This document shows, one piece after another, positions 35,901 through 47,359 of a DNA stretch of 64,000 nucleotides (position 1 is the first letter of the stretch; every line of letters starts with the position of its first letter). Below the pieces are notes generated by a model that saw only the letters and a program-made list of their open reading frames with translations, did not search any database and was not told the DNA's origin. The stretch comes from Paragordius varius. Taxonomy: Eukaryota > Nematomorpha. The DNA lies in NCBI GenBank assembly GCA_964247055.1, contig OZ176052.1:9610001-9674000 (forward strand), read 5' to 3'. A program made the translations under genes and the position numbers.

Positions 35901-36600
35901 ATTATAGAATAAAGCTAAGATGTTTGCCCCTAGAACATTTAGTGAAAATAACCTTACTGTGCGATAAAATATATATACATTCAATAATAGGTCAAATTTA
36001 GAGGTCCGATTGTTGAATCATAGATAGATAAAATGACTAGTTTTAGAATCCAAAAAAGCAGTTCAAATAGCTTAAAAGAGAAATAAAGGCAAACCAAAAG
36101 CGTCACGCGGCTAATTGTACAGCTAGTTAGCTATTGTTGCTAAGTTTTATCAGAGTATAACGCTTAAAATATATAATTTCATTATAATAATATTTAAACA
36201 TAAATTGAACATTTTAATATTTTAAAAGATTTTCGAAAGGTGTTTTTGCGGTATATGTGAATAAATCACTCAATGAAATTTATGCCGAAACTATTCAATA
36301 ATCTAAATGTAAATTTTAAATATAAAGTGTTGAAACAAATTAAAAAATATCAAAAATTTAATTTCAAATCTAAATTTTAGCCAACTGTTTTTAACGTTCC
36401 AGTGACATAGTAGAAGATAAATATTAGAGTTATTTGACGTAAGACAACCCTTTTTTCATAAAAATCTTATATATTACATAAAGATCAGCCATAAAAGTAG
36501 GAATAAAAATATATTAATTTATTTGGTAGATTCTTCATATACAGTCAAAAGTTTAAAATTTATCTAGACAACGGTACTATATGAGCATCAATCATGTTAA
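32918..36600. other. Intergenic stretch between PDE4 upstream region and the spinster-like gene
   Basis: A+T-rich. Short palindromes and TA tracts (36630-36649) are present. No exon or RNA gene supported. Confidence 0.3.
36518..36523 (-). promoter_or_regulatory. Possible poly(A) signal of the spinster-like gene
   Basis: AATAAA on the minus strand about 175 bases beyond the stop codon at 36697. Supported by position only. Confidence 0.3.
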
Positions 36601-36696
36601 CTTTGTTCTTGGGTTAATTGCATTTTTACATATATATATATATATATAGCTTTTGGGTTAAAATCAAATAGATTTTTTCTCGTGATTTATAAATTA

Positions 36697-39600
36697 TTAT
36701 ATATTAAGTTTGGCAATGTCCCTTTGTATGCTAAAAGATGCGGCTAGAAAAAATGCTGCACCACAAACTCCCATGAATGGTGTGAGAAAAAGAGCATATT
36801 GCAGAGCTCTGAAGCGTTCAGCAAAGCTAGCAATCCTGTTTGAATTTGTTAAATTTTGTTTAAAACTAAATGTCTCATAAACAATGTTGGTTTTGATTGA
36901 ATTGCCTAAATTATTGCCAAAGAATTGTTCAGTTGGAATCGTAGTCATGGCATTTGTTTCATAAAGTGCATTGCTTGGAAATAGGTAGTCGTTAGTAAAA
37001 TTAGGGCAACTCCCGCAACCTAAATAAAGATAAACATACAAAATTAAACTTTATTGTTAATTAAATTTACGGGGAAAATGGCCCAAATAAAAGTGTATCG
37101 TATATCTTTTGCGCCACTATAACCCATATTAGACATTTCAAAGCAATGAGGGTTAGGACCGATCTAACCGCTTATAAGTGCAGTCATTTATGATCATAAG
37201 CAGCCTTTATACTTCATATGTAAAATATATTTTGTTGTTAAACAAAATAAATAATGTTAAGGAACTCATGGTTTAAATAGTTCCGTATTATGTTAATAGA
37301 AAATTAACTAAAATTTATACCCTAATATGATAATTATCTATATGTTTTGCCTGGTTATTTTTAAAGCTTTCACACTCACGGTTAAGAATTCAATTAAAGC
37401 CGGAAACCGAAAATCTAAGACCTTATTAAACTGCCAATTAATATTTTAGGCTTATTTTCCCTACTTATAATTTTGCATATTACCCAATAGTTTTTGATGC
37501 GCAAAAGTCGACGAAAAAGTGTTTGGTGGAATGTCAATGATAGTGTTATTATCTTGCCAAGGTGTATATAGCGTGTTATAGAGGAGACCAGTTGAGATAG
37601 CGCCCACGATATAAGCACTACTGGCATCACCCAAAGCATGAGAAATCAACATTTGAGCAGCCTGACCTTGCGTCCGCAGTGTAGAGGGAACGACCGCAAG
37701 AGTCATATCAACCACCAAAGCCCAACATGAACAATACAAGGCTTCGGCCACAAAAATTGCACCCCATACGATGCATTGTGTTAAGAGGTAACCACCTAAA
37801 AACACGAATATCAGGGGGAATTAAAAAATAAAATTAAAACGCGAATAAAAAGTTTATATGTAGATTGTCTATAAAATTGGAATGTTTAATAAATATAAGG
37901 CTGTGAAAATGAAGCATATTTGAGATACGGTCTTAGTTAAAAATATGTATTATTGGTTTGGCCCAGTTATTGGGATTCCATGGATTAAGTTACGATATAT
38001 GTCTCTATCATTTGTTGCGTTTCGAGGTATATTCAGGAATTTAAAGTCTTGTTCTATGATTTGAGTCCAAGTTGTTTTAGGCCTCCCTTTACGGTTGGGG
38101 GCAGAAATCTGTAAATCAAGAATTTCCTTTGCAGGTGAGTCTGTTGTGTCCAAAATACCAAAGTCTATTTGTTCTGATAAAAGCTGTTATTGGTAGTTCA
38201 ATGGTAGGATTTATCATCATATATTTTAGCATTTTGTCTTCCGTTCCTTTCAATCTCGATTTTAATGTTTTTGTGATTGCCCAGGTTTCGCTGGCGTAGT
38301 AAGGGTAGGGCGGACACCCACTTTATACATTTTGATTTTATTTTTTACGGTTAGGTCTTTATGTGTCAATGCATATTTGAGTTGGTTAAATTTTGCCCAA
38401 CCGAGTTTGATTCTATGTGATATGTTTATAATAATAATGGATTACATAAGCAGAGACTTTGCAGCTGTTCCACCATGGAACATGCTGTACGCCGACGACT
38501 TGGTTATAACAGCAAAAACAGCTCATGAACTGAAAAGTTCATACCTTAAATGGAATAACTGTTAATGGGCTAAAAATAAACATAGAAAAGACGAAAGTAA
38601 TCACAGGAGATGAAAAAAGAACCATAAAATACCCTTGTTCCATTTGTTACAACGAGGTTAAAACAAATTCCATTCTATGTACATTGTGTAAAATGTGGGT
38701 CCATAAAAAATGCTCTAACTTGAAAGGAAAATTAGTCGACAATAAAAATTTTAAATGCCAAAGCTGTATATCAGAGAAACCAAACATCCCTAAATCAAGG
38801 GAGTTTAGTATCGAAGATTGTAGGTTCGAAATCGTCAACGATTTCACCTATTAGGTAATATCAGTAATAATAATGGGGACCCTCAAACAACCATATCACA
38901 TAGAATCAAACTCGGTTGGGCAAAATTTAACCAACTCAAATAAGTATTGACACATAAAGACATAACCGTAAAAAATAAAATTAAAATGTATAAAGTTAAA
39001 AATATGTTTGTAATAATAATTTTTAAAATTTTAAAAAAAATTCGAGATAATGATTAGTATTAAATATTTTAACCACAAAATATTAGGCGTTTGCAAAAGC
39101 ATTAAATCATCTACACTGTCCCATCCCACGATAAATAATTTTTTAAAAAAATGAATCACACGCAACTTTTTATAAAAAAATATTTATAACAACCCCAAAA
39201 AGTTAAAAGCGAATAATTTGCTGCAGTGAAACGAGATAAATATAAGGCTGCTAAAAGGATGGGTGATCCAATTAGAAGGGCAAACCCGCACACACGAGCA
39301 TCCGTATCAGATTGTAATTTATTGCATTGATTAGAGTTTGTTGGAATGGAAATAGGCATTGCGTTTCCTGTTTCAAAAGGATTATTTAACGTTTCTTCTT
39401 CATTCAGTTGCATTGAAATGATTTGTGGATTATTGTGTCTGGTAAAATTTATATATGAGATTACAAAACTTACAGGATATAAAAATATTAATAAGATTCC
39501 TATATCCCATTTAGATTTACAATTTTTCACCTTCTTAAAAAAAGTAATCAAACAAAGAATTTAACAAAATCGCATATAATCAATCAATGTATACATTTCA

Positions 39601-42057
39601 TTTTCGCTGGCCTTCAAATATTTAGATACAGCTGCACCACCCATTATACCAAAAATGCCAGCAAAACATGTCACTAGTCCAAAAACAAGACCAATTTCTT
39701 GTTGATTCATAGGCTCCTCACTGGGCGTTACAAGCCAATCGAAATCATCCTTGATGGCTGATGATGAAAGTTGCATGAGCGTAGGGGCCCAAAGTGCCAG
39801 TGCACCTACCACAAAAGAAACGCAAGTAACGCCAAATGTAATTCTTCGATACGAAGTTATACCTATGAGTCGTCGTATATCCCCTAGTAACCATGCTAAA
39901 ATATTATAGATAGATTTAGAATTGCAATTTTTGAAAAGAAAATAAATAAAAAATAATCAGTTGTCTGCTCTGCCTTTTTAATTAAGGGGTAAGAATAGCC
40001 CGGTGAAAGCATTATTAGGTGCCTGTCAAGGGCTGATGATAATGATGCAAAAATTGTAGGAACAAAATTTTATGAATATACAGTCATGCATCCTTTATCT
40101 TATCAAAAATTTATTTTTTTTCGTTAAATGGGTATAAATATTTGGTAAAGAATGGAAAAAACAAGAGGTCTATGGTAATTCTTACACTTTTTTGATAAAT
40201 ATGATATTGTTAATACCATAGAGCTCTTGTCTTTTCCATTCTTCAAATTTATACCCATTTAATGGAAAAAATAAATTTTTGATAAATTAAAGGATACATG
40301 ATTGTATATATATATATATATATATATAGGTTAAGTGTGAAATTTTCGAAAATAATTCATACAAAAGCCTCGACATATGATAGTATTCCTTTCAAAAAAT
40401 ATCCATAAAATGTAAAACTAACGATATAAGAAACACATTATGCAATAACAACAATTATCACAGTGTAAGGAAGTTTAAACCTATTGATTTTAAAAAACAT
40501 TGATTCCAATATAAATTAGCGATATCGGAATTAACCAATATGGCTTCATATGACTAATGTCAAAAGAATATTCACACAACTAATAAGTATAATTATTACG
40601 AATTTTGTTATTTACCCTTGATGACTCCGTCGATTATAAACTGATGGATTATAGCGTTATAAATGCATGAGGCATATTTATGCATGTTACCAATTTTAAA
40701 ATCATTTTGAGCCCATTTATTTTGCAGAACAGTATAAAGAATTGATATTTTCCGTTTAAACCTGGCAAGGGTTATGTCTGTTTTACGCCTTAAATAATAG
40801 CATATGTTTTGTGTCGCGGATATATCGATATAAAATTCCGATAATTGTGGTTTGCTTTTCCCGTGTGTTTTGGGAGATAATAGGGGTTGAGTTTCTAAAA
40901 AAACAGGAATAACAACAAAGATAAAGCATATTTGTTAAAACTTCTGTTATAATCTATACAGTTTGATAAACATAGAATGATGGTGAAATTCGCTATTTCT
41001 AATCTGCCACATATATTAATCATCAGAACTACAAAAATAATGAATATATTTTAGTTTTCATTAATATGGTAAGCGGAATTAATAATTTTATACAAAAAAT
41101 TATTTAGGTAAATATTTTAAGAATTAAAGTATAATATCCGAATAAAGCTAATAAATTAAAATTAATTGATTTTTTGCCAATTATGTAATGAGTTCCAATA
41201 TTACCTGTATATTCTTCGTCATTACCTACAACATTAGTGGAAGTTGTTGGTATTGACATGGTAGTAGAAACCGTTAGAGGCTCAGTGCTTTCGAGATCAA
41301 ATGGACCATTTATATTATTAATTCTCCAATAAAATATAATGATTAAGACGACTCCAATAAGCGGAGTTAAGCGTAAACCCCATTCCCACGTGCCAGTCAA
41401 TTGAGCCAACGAAGATGAAACAATGTATCCTAGACCACTACCAACTGGTATGGCTAAATAAAATGCACTCAAACATAAAAGTCTCGTTCTATTAGTATCA
41501 ATGTATTGGTAATCAATGATTGATGTGGTATGATTATTATTCTTCTTATCGTCTGTATAATTTACTACGGAATCATATGATTCTGATATTTCCGTATTGC
41601 TTTTATTGTCATGATGACTATTTACAACTGGAAAAAGATCCGCAAAAATAGTTGGTGTTATTGTAGAGTAGCATGCTTCTCCCACACCAACCAGTGCTCG
41701 AGTGGCTAAAAACACTCGAAAATGAGTGTTTGCAATCAAGGAACAAATAAATGTTGAGGTACACCATATACACATCGACATAATTAGTAATCTTTTTCTT
41801 TGATGTCGGTAACGGTCCCCTAAATAACCTGCTATGGGAGCTGACAACATGTATGCACATACAAAAATTGTTTGCACAAGTCCAGCCAATCTATTGTCCA
41901 AATCAAAATAGTGTTCAATATCCAAAAGAACTGACGCAACAGCATAACGATCCATGTAGTTAAGTAAATTTATTATACAAAGTAATGTCACGGTTACATA
42001 GGCTTCATAAAGATAAACATTCGAAACTTTAGTAACCAACGGTTCTTTTTCATGCAT
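36697..42057 (-). CDS. spin: Spinster/SPNS-family major facilitator transporter
   Basis: Complete six-exon gene: 42057-41205, 40894-40787, 39895-39595, 39438-39194, 37795-37484, 37019-36697. All phases match and the total is 2142 nt (713 aa plus stop). Spinster proteins are multi-pass H+-coupled carriers of late endosomes and lysosomes (SPNS1: lysophospholipids; SPNS2: sphingosine-1-phosphate). Visible signatures: NLLNYMDRYAVASVL in helix 1, the MFS loop motif GYLGDRYRHQRKRL, and RALVGVGEACYSTITPT in helix 4, all close to fly and vertebrate Spinster. Exon 3 gives FVVGALALWAPTLM and CFAGIFGIMGGA, and exon 5 gives CWALVVDMTLAVVP and SHALGDASSAYIVGAIS. It is longer than the usual 500-600 residues because of polar, Asn/Ser-rich loops, for example after helix 4 and at residues 250-320. 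Which SPNS subtype it matches is not resolved. Confidence 0.94.
37950..38425 (-). mobile_element. LINE 3' fragment in a spinster-like intron
   Basis: Minus-strand frames include HRIKLGWAKFNQLKYAL, THKDLTVKNKIKMYKVGVRP, TLLYASETWAITKTL, RLKGTEDKMLKY and, in another frame, NRKGRPKTTWTQIIEQDF. This is the classic tail of a non-LTR reverse transcriptase (ARI..GWxKF..L, VRPxxLYxSETW, RGRPxxTWxxxI). At least one frame shift separates the two parts. Lies head-to-head with the next LINE piece. Confidence 0.85.
38426..38995 (+). mobile_element. LINE reverse-transcriptase fragment with zinc-finger insert
   Basis: Plus-strand frames: MDYISRDFAAVPPWNMLYAD with the YADD catalytic box at about 38490-38500, then LKINIEKTKVITGDEK. 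A Cys/His finger follows (CSICYNEV, SILCTLCKMWVHKKCSNLKG, FKCQSC), then EIVNDFTY, then TTISHRIKLGWAKFNQL. This RT plus PHD-like finger layout is known in LINE families common in cnidarians, molluscs and other invertebrates. Frame breaks and stops show it is dead. The last 90 bp match the neighbouring minus-strand piece in inverted orientation. Confidence 0.88.
40081..40304. mobile_element. Palindromic MITE related to the 26-kb element
   Basis: A 224-bp hairpin in the spinster-like intron 40786-39896, flanked by TA. Ends CAGTCATGCATCCTTTATCT and AATTAAAGGATACATGATTG. Inner arms CGTTAAATGGGTATAAATAT and its mirror, and CAAGAGxTCTATGGTA and its mirror. The first seven bases and the GTTAAATGGGTAT block match the 25974-27010 element. 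Confidence 0.9.
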
Positions 42058-42649
42058 AAAATTAAAAAATCTATGTCATATGGATTTAAATAACTAATGT
42101 TTTATAGAGTGCACACAAATATGTCCAATGCGATAAAATATAATGTGAGTTTGTAATATTTAAAATATATTCGTTTGTAACATCTAATGAATAAAATTCC
42201 ATTGGAAATTAATGTATAAAATTATTTTAACGTTTTTTATATTTTTATCGTGATTGAGATTAATTTATTACGCTATATATGAAAACGTACAAAATCAAGG
42301 GTACAAAAAATATGATGAAATTATATATTCTGAGAGGTAAATGTATAAGAATTCGCATGGTGCTTTCAATGTTGGGAGTTACTAGTAATATTTAAAGTTT
42401 TATATTAACTTTTATGGTAAGTGATCAATATTATAAAATCGCTGAATTATTCCTTCTGATCTTTGGTATAAGCTAAATTTTTTGCAAAAATAATATGAAC
42501 TATATAATATACTATTAATTAAAAATTGAACAATATAATATACTATTAATTAAAAATAAAATAATGTTAAAATAAAGCTTTGATTTTTAAATATGCGGTC
42601 CCAACATTTGTCCCCTTCTCAAAAGGTAGTTCTCTTTTAAAAAAATGAC
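42058..42649. other. Region upstream of the spinster-like ATG
   Basis: Likely contains promoter and 5' leader. A 22-bp direct repeat (AACTATATAATATACTATTAAT-type, about 42498-42555) is the only structure noted. Confidence 0.35.
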
Positions 42650-42905
42650 GATATTCGCGATAAAATCTAATGCAATATGGCATCAAAAAATATTTTTGAA
42701 ATATGTTTGCTATGTTTAAAAATTTTATATACCCCAAAATTTTGCTGAAGCTTTCATATTGAGGAATGTTAGAAACGGAAAAAGTTTAGATATTGTAAAA
42801 ACACTTTTTCAATACGATGATGCTGAACATTTTTATCACCTCGTATTATGCATTATACCTTTCTCGCTATTCATTTAAATTTAAAAAACTAACCTTTAAA
42901 ATGTC
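42650..42905. repeat. Dispersed repeat R2, copy 2
   Basis: Has GGCATCAAAAAATATTTTTG, CAAAATTTTGCTGAAGCTTT and GATGATGCTGAACATTTTTA in the same order as 31660-31955. Confidence 0.5.
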
Positions 42906-43174
42906 ACTCATTAATTTTTTTTAAAGGGCAGTGAAAATTATTTATCTTCTCTCAAGGGCCGGGCACCATATAATACCAATAAATATATATTGCTTGACAC
43001 ATTCGCAAATATTAATGATTAATATATCAAATTTTAAAAAATTTAGGGCTATAAAAAGGAACTTAAAGGGCCGCATGCCGCCCGTGAACCGCTGTTTGAG
43101 TGCCGTTGCTTTAAATGAATATTGTGTATTTTAGTATCATCTAATATAGGAAAGTTGTTTATATGACACTTCAT

Positions 43175-43392
43175 TACCTTTTCACTTTTTTATCCTAGTT
43201 TAATTTCTGGGGTAGTTATATATTCCAGAGCTCAATTTCGTAATAAACAAAATTTTAGAAGTTATTTAATGTAAGTATAATTGCCACTAGAGTCTAAAAT
43301 TGGGACCACCTCAAACACGATTGGAACTGCTGATATTTGAATCAAAATTTATCAGGTTTTTGCTGGTAAAATGTAGCATGAAAGCTTTTAAC
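43175..43392. repeat. Dispersed repeat R1, copy C (cut short)
   Basis: Matches the first half of copies A and D (CCAGAGCTCAATTTCGTAAT, CTAGAGTCTAAAATTGGGAC, TTTTGCTGGTAAAATGTAGC). Stops abruptly where the next repeat begins. Confidence 0.65.
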
Positions 43393-43875
43393 CTAATGTG
43401 ACTAGATAGGCTGTTTTTTGCAGTACAGTACTAAGTTTTCAGAAAAAAAATGGGCCTGTTTTGCGCCTACTATTGTACTGCTTTTTAAAAATGAAAAAAA
43501 TTTAATTTTTTATAAATATATATTAATCACCTTTTATTTATTAAAAAAATCTTATTTTAGTATTTAATATAATACCCTCTTTAAAAACAACCCCTAATTT
43601 GTATAGAAATGGTTTATTTTGAGAAAAAAACTAAGATTGGCCTAATTTTATTGGTTAATATTTTATTTTTTGCTCGAATTATACGTAAAACTTAGGATTG
43701 CAGCCTTTCACACAGTGGCAAAACTATAAATCTTAGAGTCCACACCGCAAAATATAGGCTAATGGCTCTTTCACCCAGGGCATCCGCAAAAAGAGGTGCC
43801 TTAAAATTAAAATTTACAAAATAATTTATGATATTTTTATAATGTATGGTAGACTTTAAAAAGTTCATTTTTTGT
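43393..43875. repeat. Dispersed repeat, copy 2 (TGTGACCAGATAGGCTG family)
   Basis: Matches 1418-1850 over its length, starting TGTGACTAGATAGGCTG and including TTGGTTAATATTTTATTTTT and a GCTAATGGCTCTTTCACCCA block. It directly abuts R1 copy C, as though inserted into it. Confidence 0.7.
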
Positions 43876-44319
43876 TATAATTATTAAACGGAAAATTATA
43901 TTCCCGTGACATTTAAAATTCATTAGTATGGCATATTATATTAAAATGACAAAAAAATTAAGAGTTTTTTTGGTGTTCTACACTTATTAGGTGGGATGTG
44001 TGATATTTCTTAATTTTTTTCCGTAACTTTAATTTTTATTAGTTTTTTTTATTTTTTTGCATACATAAGATGAGATATTTGTTGATTTGTATAAACTATT
44101 TGCATGATGAAAACGGTAAAACGCTTTAAGATATAAAACCCTTTTTCTAAATATTTCTATGATGTTGAACATTACTATAGGTTGAGAATTTTAATAAAGG
44201 TTTGTTTGCTTGGAAATTTTGGAGAATTTTTGTAAAAAATCACACTTTTTATTTAAAAAAAATTTGAAAACGACTGTCTTGAACAAAATTTTGAATCAGA
44301 AAAATGTTTAGCATTATCG

Positions 44320-44322
<3 letters not shown>

Positions 44323-44372
<50 letters not shown>
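44323..44372. repeat. (TA)25 microsatellite
   Basis: Uninterrupted TA units. Confidence 0.95.
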
Positions 44373-44375
<3 letters not shown>

Positions 44376-45119
44376 GGTATAACATCTCAACCGTTTATAT
44401 CGTTTCCATCATGAATATAGTAAGTATGGTTCAACAAAATTTTGCTAAAAAATAATTAAAAGTATGGATTTTTATTAAAATATAATCGATATCAATATTT
44501 AGCATATTAATAATTGCTCAATGTCGGAATTTTTGCGTTTAGAGAACAGTCCATTTTAGTTTTGAAAATTTTTAAAATATTGTTTTGCTTTTTACATTGA
44601 GTTTATGTTATATTTTAGTGATATTTTTTGTAATAAAGCATTTAGCTTTCACCAAAAAATATACTAAAATAATTGCGCACCTTTTGCAATTATATGCGGA
44701 ACACTTACCACAAAAGTGTTAATAATATTTTTCAATAACTCGTGAAGATTAAAATCAAAGGCCCCATAATAACCCTGATATTTTCCTATCAGAGCATATA
44801 TATTTCCAGGACCTTTTTTAACTGTGTAATATACCACACCGACGGCGTAAAAACAGGTAAAGTATGTTTTAAATTTGTACCAGCCCTTTCGCCTTTATAT
44901 GAAAATTTGGTTTGGACGGGTCCAAAATTTATAGTTTTCGGAGCATATACTAATATTTAAAAATTATATAATTATTATAATTTTGCTTTTTATATGTAGT
45001 TTAAGATATATTTTAGTAATATTTTTTATAATAAGGCCATAATTTTTTTGAAACAAATCTTTAACATGCTAATTTTACCATCTTCTGATATGTAGCAGTT
45101 GAAACTATAAACTTTCTTA

Positions 45120-45665
45120 AACACTCCATGACCTTTTCACATTTTTGTCCTAACATATTGAGGAAATTTATTATAGAGCTCAATCTAGTAAAAAATTGCT
45201 GTTTTGAGATAATAATTATCAAACATTGTTCTCTTTAGTTAGATAAAAAAGCTTATGTTTCAGTTTTGTAACTTAGAGTCTAAATTGCGACAGCTCTAAA
45301 ACACGATTAAAATAAACATTTATTTCAAAATCAATAAATATCAAATTTTCGCTCGTAAAATATGATCTGAAAGTTTATTCAAGCTACTTATTTACATTTT
45401 ATAACCAAAATATACATTTATTTGCCTATTTTAGGGATTTAAAAATTTTTAATTAAAAGGACTTGCGGCGAAAAAAATTGAATGAGGATATTTACAATTT
45501 TATATTTATTAAATTTCTTTATAAAGGTTCCGCCTTAAAAGCTAAAGAAAACATACTTTAATTTAAAATACCTTAAACACTTTTTAAAATACAAATTTCT
45601 AATCGCTCTGGGATGTAAAACTACCCCAAAAGGTCATGAAGTGTTAATCACGCGTAAGGGCCAAA
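45120..45665. repeat. Dispersed repeat R1, copy D (longest)
   Basis: Runs from GACCTTTTCACATTTTTGTC through AGTTAGATAAAAAAGCTTAT, GCGGCGAAAAAAATTG and CCTTAAACACTTTTTAAAAT to CGCTCTGGGATGTAAAACTA, covering all blocks seen in copies A-C. Confidence 0.7.
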
Positions 45666-47266
45666 CCAAAAGCACCATGGTAATATTAATAATTATTTTG
45701 TGACTAAAAATGCGAATCCATATAAAAAATTCAAAACTATTTTTATATTTCGGATCTGCTTAGCCGATTCATTATCATAATAAATCTAGCATATAAAAAC
45801 TTAAAGATGATGTTTATGATATAAAAAAGGTGGTCATATTAAAATGTATATGAAGGCGTCACTAAGATGATGGGCTGGACCCTACTATATAAATCACCCT
45901 TTTATGTAAACCAGATTCCTTTTAAATCGCCCCTTTTTTAAATTATTTTTTAAATAGAAGCTTTTGTTTTTTACCTAATCCACGGCAATCATAGTTTTGC
46001 AAGTAATTATACCTATATCTTTTAATTGTTTATGTCTAACTTTATTATATCATAAGCATTTCTTGCTAAGTATACATATATATATAGTAATTGTAGAAAA
46101 TGGATCGAAGCAGATCCGAATTATAAAAATTGTTTTTAATTTTTTTATATGGAATATTAAATTATTATATAAATATGGGATCTCTCCACTTTTTGATTCA
46201 CCATAGTATTCTGATTATTTTTCGATCAATATATATAGTATACGAGTGTGAACACTCTTAATTTTCAAAAAATTCCGATGTAATCCGAAATCGTTTTTAG
46301 TTGGTCATGATTTTCAACGATTCCAAAAAACTTTTGCTAACTATTTTAATTGATTTTTACATTATTCATATTAAAAATAGTAATATATATCATTTTTTAT
46401 ATTAACACATCCACAATCATAAAAAATAATTCAATAAAGTGTTTAACAAGTTATAGCAATGATGCTCAAACTGCCGTCCTTAAAGCTTATGTCTCAAATT
46501 AATTATTAAATTTTTAATAAACTTATTTGAAGTCTAAATATCTGATCTCAAACAGCTATGCAATAGTTGTCGGTGTTATATGGTTAACGATATCCCAAAT
46601 TTCTTGGTTAGTATACCAACTATACTATGTGTTATTTTGAATGGGGCAGTTGTTGACTATGGGAAATGGTTGATATTATCAATGCTCATAGATGTTCATT
46701 TTTTTGTTATATACTTAGTGAACACAAAAAATATCTTGATATAAAAATGATTCATTCTTATGGTTCTTTTGGTTTTGGGGCTTATAAGTGATGTAAGAAG
46801 GTATTTGCAATTTGGTGGTAATCCTTACTAAAATCGTATAATAGCTTATCAAATAAATATTTTTTGAATATGCAAAATAAAAATTAAATAGATTACCCAG
46901 AAAAGAAACATGAATAGTGATTTCATTGCTTAGAGTTAAATATCATAATCATATTTTATCTAATTAACACACAATATAGCCTGTCTAACTCTCCGTACAT
47001 TAAAAACAAGCGATACATATTTTATATTGGTTCTTTATACTGTTGATATGAAAAATTTTCAATCCCTAGAAAGTATATTTTTCAACTGTGAATTGAACGA
47101 AATATGTAAATTTTTAACCAAAAAAACTGAATTCATATGCACGCCGCTCATACACATTAAACTATCCCTTACAATGTAAAAGACTAATATAACCAAAAAT
47201 ATGGTTATTTACTGTATTTTAACGTACATTATGTAATTTATGAAAAAATAAATGAGATGTAAAAAA
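45666..47266. other. Intergenic stretch downstream of Nup155
   Basis: A pair of inverted blocks (TATTTCGGATCTGCTTAG at about 45750 and GATCGAAGCAGATCCGAATTAT at about 46102) frames about 350 bp and may mark another decayed element. No gene seen. Confidence 0.35.
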
Positions 47267-47272
47267 TTTATT
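47267..47272 (-). promoter_or_regulatory. Possible poly(A) signal of Nup155
   Basis: AATAAA on the minus strand about 90 bases past the Nup155 stop codon. Position fits, but the motif is frequent in A+T-rich DNA. Confidence 0.38.
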
Positions 47273-47359
47273 GTCTCGCATACAAATATTCTCAGTATAC
47301 ATTGTACAATTACTACAATGTAACTAATAGCAAATATTACAAATATAATGGTATCGTTT

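Noticed and set aside
42929-43108. A further hAT MITE (GGGCCGCATGCCGCCCGTGAACC end)
   Set aside because: The right end resembles hAT termini, but no matching left end or 8-bp duplication could be found.
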